Assembly (NCBI GenBank): GCA_902800625.1
Contig: CADCFG010000009.1
Coordinates: 1 to 64,000 of the forward strand
Origin: an uncultured Eubacteriales bacterium
GTDB lineage: Bacteria; Bacillota; Clostridia; Christensenellales; Aristaeellaceae
Direction of reading: 5' to 3'
Length of the DNA stretch: 64,000 nt
The notes beneath the pieces were generated by a model. The model worked only from the letters and a program-made list of their open reading frames with translations, was not told where the DNA came from and searched no databases. A program made the translations under genes and the position numbers. Numbering within the stretch: position 1 is the stretch's first letter; each line of letters starts with the position of its first letter. Shown here one piece after another: positions 61,994 through 64,000 of this stretch.

Positions 61994-62587
61994 TCAGCCC
62001 TTCTCCCCCGCCCGGTTCAGCACAAAGCCCAGGCCCGCGCCCACCGCGCCGCCAGCGATATGGGCCATGTAGGAAACGTTGTCCCGCACGGTGATGGCCT
62101 GCCAGACCTGTTGGCCGATATAGAGGATGGCCACCAGCAGGAACGTGACCGGGATCGTGCCCTCGCCGCCGCGGGTGATGGAGGACAGCAGGATCATGGC
62201 GAACACGATGCCGCTGGCGCCCAGCAGCATGGTAGACGGGAAGAAGATGAAGTTGATCAGCCCCGTGAGCAGCGCCGCCGCCAGCATCACCAATATCAGG
62301 TTCACCGAGCCGTATTTTTCCTCCAGCATCGGGCCCAGCAGCAGTATATACATCATGTTGTTCAGCAGGTGGTTCCAGTCGGCGTGGCCGAAGACATGGC
62401 ACACCATGCGCAGCCAGGTGAGCGGGTTCGTCAGCGGCGCGCGGTACACGCTGAACAGCAGCCGGTTGCTCTCGCCGCCGGTGAGCCGGTTCAGCACCAT
62501 CGCCAGAAGGCAGATGGCCGCAAAGCCCAGCACCGCCGGGGAGTTGAACGCCAGGCGAACGCCCTTGCGATTGGAGGATGTGGTCAT
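61994..62587 (-). CDS. Rhomboid-family intramembrane serine protease
   Basis: 197 aa, six transmembrane helices. HVFGHADWNHLLNNMMYILLLGPMLEEKYG is the rhomboid H-x-x-x-N region. The catalytic Ser125 lies in LLGASGIVFA (GxSG), and His176 in MAHIAGGAVGAGLGF completes the dyad. It cleaves substrates within the membrane; substrate unknown. AAAGGAACC precedes ATG at 62587. It lies about 190 bp after the HtrA-type gene's start, transcribed leftward toward it, with a CGCTGCGACT/AGCCGCAGCG hairpin between. Confidence 0.92.
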   Translation of the reverse strand: MTTSSNRKGVRLAFNSPAVLGFAAICLLAMVLNRLTGGESNRLLFSVYRAPLTNPLTWLRMVCHVFGHADWNHLLNNMMYILLLGPMLEEKYGSVNLILVMLAAALLTGLINFIFFPSTMLLGASGIVFAMILLSSITRGGEGTIPVTFLLVAILYIGQQVWQAITVRDNVSYMAHIAGGAVGAGLGFVLNRAGEKG

Positions 62588-62647
62588 GGGGCAGGTTCCT
62601 TTCGTAGTGGATTGCGCAAAGAAGGGGCATCCGGGCATGCCGCTGCG

Positions 62648-63937
62648 TCACTCAACCCGGATCTCCCGCACCGCGGCGCCGTCGCGCCTGGCGATCTGGG
62701 CCAGGTCGTCAAACTCCGGCTTGACGCGCTCGACGCCATAGCCGAAGGAGCGCTTGGCCCGCACAGGGCCGTGGGAGGTGTTCAGGGTGACGGCCTCGCG
62801 GTCCAGGGTGTAGCGCCGCAGGGTCTGCGCGCGCACGCCGATGGTGGTGGTGTGCCTGAGCATCAGGGCGGCGAAATCCCGCTCCCGTTCGCCGCCGCAC
62901 AGGCAGGAGAGCTTCGTGCCCGGGCGGCCCTTCTTCATCTGGATGGCCTCCGTCCACACGTCCAGCGCCCCGGCGTCCCGCAGCACATCCGCGGCAAAGG
63001 CGATCTCCTCGCCGGTCATGTCGTCCAGGTTGCAGCACAGCTCAACGACCTCGCCCGCCGCCTCGTCCGTCTCGCCCAGCATCGCGCGCACGCAGTTGGC
63101 CCATTCAAAGTCCTTGGTGCCCATGCCGTAGCCGATCTTCTCAACCGACATGGCGGGTATGGGGCCGAAGGCCGTCGCGAAGTGCTTCAGCAGCGCAGCG
63201 CCGGTGGGGGTACACAGCTCGCCGCGGATCGCGCCGCCGTAGATGGGCACGCCCGCGAGGATCTTCGCCGTGGCCGGGGCTGGCACGGGCAGCACGCCGT
63301 GGGCACAGCGCACCTGGCCGCTGCCCACGTGCACGGGCGAAACCACGATCTTCTCCGGCGCGATCTCCGCCAGCAGCGCGCACACGCCCACCACGTCGGC
63401 CACCGCGTCCAGCGTGCCCACCTCGTGGAAGTGGATGTGTTCCACAGGCGCGCCGTGCACCTCCGACTCCGCCTTCGCGATCAACCCGTACACCGCAGCC
63501 GCGTCCGCCTTCACCTTCTCCGACACCGGCAGGCCGTCGATGATGGCGCGGATGTCGCTCAGGTGGGCGTGGTGGTGATGGTGAGCGTGGGGCTCAGAGT
63601 GTTCATGCTCATGGTCGTGATGATCGTGGTCGTGATGATCGTGGTCGTGATGATGCTCATGCTCATGGCCGTGATCGCGATCATGATCGTGATGGTGTTC
63701 ATGCTCGTGGTCGTGCACGTCCTCGCTGACCTCTTCCTCGCCGTCCACGGTCACGGCGATGTGGGTGCCGGTGACGCCGCACTTCACGGCGCTCTGCCGC
63801 TCAAAGCGCACGCCGGGGATGCCCAGGGCATTCATGCGGTCGATGAAATCCCCGGGGTTGTCGATCAGCTCCGACAGCGCGGACATCAGCATGTCCCCTG
63901 CCGCGCCCATGTTGCATTCGATGTAAAGTGTCTTCAT
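62648..63937 (-). CDS. larC: Nickel-pincer cofactor biosynthesis protein LarC
   Basis: 429 aa in one uninterrupted frame. Begins MKTLYIECNMGAAGDMLMSALSEL, the LarC start. A His/Asp/Glu-rich metal-binding stretch (about 75-125, encoded near 63560-63720) is followed by LEFHEVG-like HIHFHEVGTLDAVADVVG and the C-terminal half (VELCCNLDDMTGEEIAFAADVL). LarC inserts Ni into the pyridinium dithio-carboxylate cofactor of lactate racemase-type enzymes. In Lactobacillus the gene is read through a programmed frameshift; here none is needed. larA, larB and larE are not in the window. GGAG precedes the ATG at 63937. Confidence 0.94.
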   Translation of the reverse strand: MKTLYIECNMGAAGDMLMSALSELIDNPGDFIDRMNALGIPGVRFERQSAVKCGVTGTHIAVTVDGEEEVSEDVHDHEHEHHHDHDRDHGHEHEHHHDHDHHDHDHHDHEHEHSEPHAHHHHHAHLSDIRAIIDGLPVSEKVKADAAAVYGLIAKAESEVHGAPVEHIHFHEVGTLDAVADVVGVCALLAEIAPEKIVVSPVHVGSGQVRCAHGVLPVPAPATAKILAGVPIYGGAIRGELCTPTGAALLKHFATAFGPIPAMSVEKIGYGMGTKDFEWANCVRAMLGETDEAAGEVVELCCNLDDMTGEEIAFAADVLRDAGALDVWTEAIQMKKGRPGTKLSCLCGGERERDFAALMLRHTTTIGVRAQTLRRYTLDREAVTLNTSHGPVRAKRSFGYGVERVKPEFDDLAQIARRDGAAVREIRVE

Positions 63938-64000
63938 TTCATTTCTCCATTGTCGATATTTACAGCGGGCCGCGTTCCCTTGAAAGGGAAACATGGCGGC
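63938..64000. other. Window end upstream of larC
   Basis: Only a GTTCCCTTGAAAGGGAAAC hairpin (about 63973-63991) is visible. No coding evidence. Confidence 0.5.

Noticed and set aside
60492..62651. A 719-codon open frame suggesting a rhomboid-protease fusion
   Set aside because: The true protease starts at 61805 with a Shine-Dalgarno; the upstream part is an off-frame reading of the separate rhomboid gene and intergenic DNA.

Overview
The window comes from a GC-rich, strictly anaerobic Gram-positive bacterium. It most resembles a class Clostridia gut lineage (Christensenellales/Oscillospirales-like); this is inferred from gene content, not from a marker tree. Pointers are the ylm/sepF/divIVA cell-division cluster, gyrB-gyrA, lgt and lspA, rubredoxin and rubrerythrin, indolepyruvate:ferredoxin oxidoreductase, many XRE regulators, Gram-positive AGGAGG ribosome binding sites and TTG starts on gyrA and one remnant gene. 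There is no rRNA, CRISPR array, complete insertion sequence or prophage.

Layout. 0.2-6.4 kb: yhaM-type exoribonuclease, two membrane proteins, a LexA/CI-like repressor with four operators facing an orphan phage-tail-chaperone-like gene, ybaK/ebsC, and a secreted SH3/lysozyme protein. 6.4-18.2 kb: GH127 glycosidase, THUMP-type RNA methyltransferase, alpha/beta hydrolase, GPH sugar symporter, an L,D-transpeptidase and two XRE regulators. 18.3-24.9 kb: leftward division and envelope cluster (HlyD-like protein, yggS, sepF, yggT, ylmH, divIVA-like, DUF5665-like, lspA, rluD-like) in the conserved Firmicutes order but without ileS. 25-30.5 kb: lgt, low-molecular-weight phosphatase, metY with an apparent leader peptide, an AlkZ-related protein with a methyltransferase, and a rubredoxin too short for ordinary ORF cut-offs. 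30.6-37 kb: nucleoside-type BMP-family ABC transporter (ATPase and two permeases, no binding protein) and iorAB. 37-45.2 kb: peptidoglycan-binding protein, scpB, a SleB-like protein, and a rearranged amino-acid-ABC-like locus. 46-51.2 kb: gyrA, gyrB and tRNA-Arg(CCT). 51.3-64 kb: vanZ-like, rubrerythrin, frameshifted ilvE, queT-like with a structured leader, secreted lineage-specific proteins, a double-HTH protein, an HtrA protease, a rhomboid protease and LarC.

The most unusual locus is 40.6-45.2 kb. An ABC ATPase is fused to an RsbW/histidine-kinase-type ATPase domain. It sits between two substrate-binding-like proteins whose lobes appear circularly permuted, next to one permease. A C-terminal remnant of a second fusion gene and an internally deleted third binding protein flank it, together with a MITE-like element. 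It looks like a duplicated, reshuffled transport or sensing cassette.

The non-coding DNA is also rich. A roughly 280-290 bp three-hairpin element occurs three times, with mosaic exchange of hairpins while GGCGGC/GCCGCC stem ends are kept. A second structured repeat occurs twice with stems that differ in sequence but still pair. Two candidate cis-regulatory leaders stand out: a 17-codon peptide plus hairpin before metY, and a 175-nt leader before queT with a 13-bp sequestrator of the ribosome binding site. Many genes have near-consensus sigma-A promoters with 17-bp spacers. ilvE is broken by an exact 17-bp tandem duplication.
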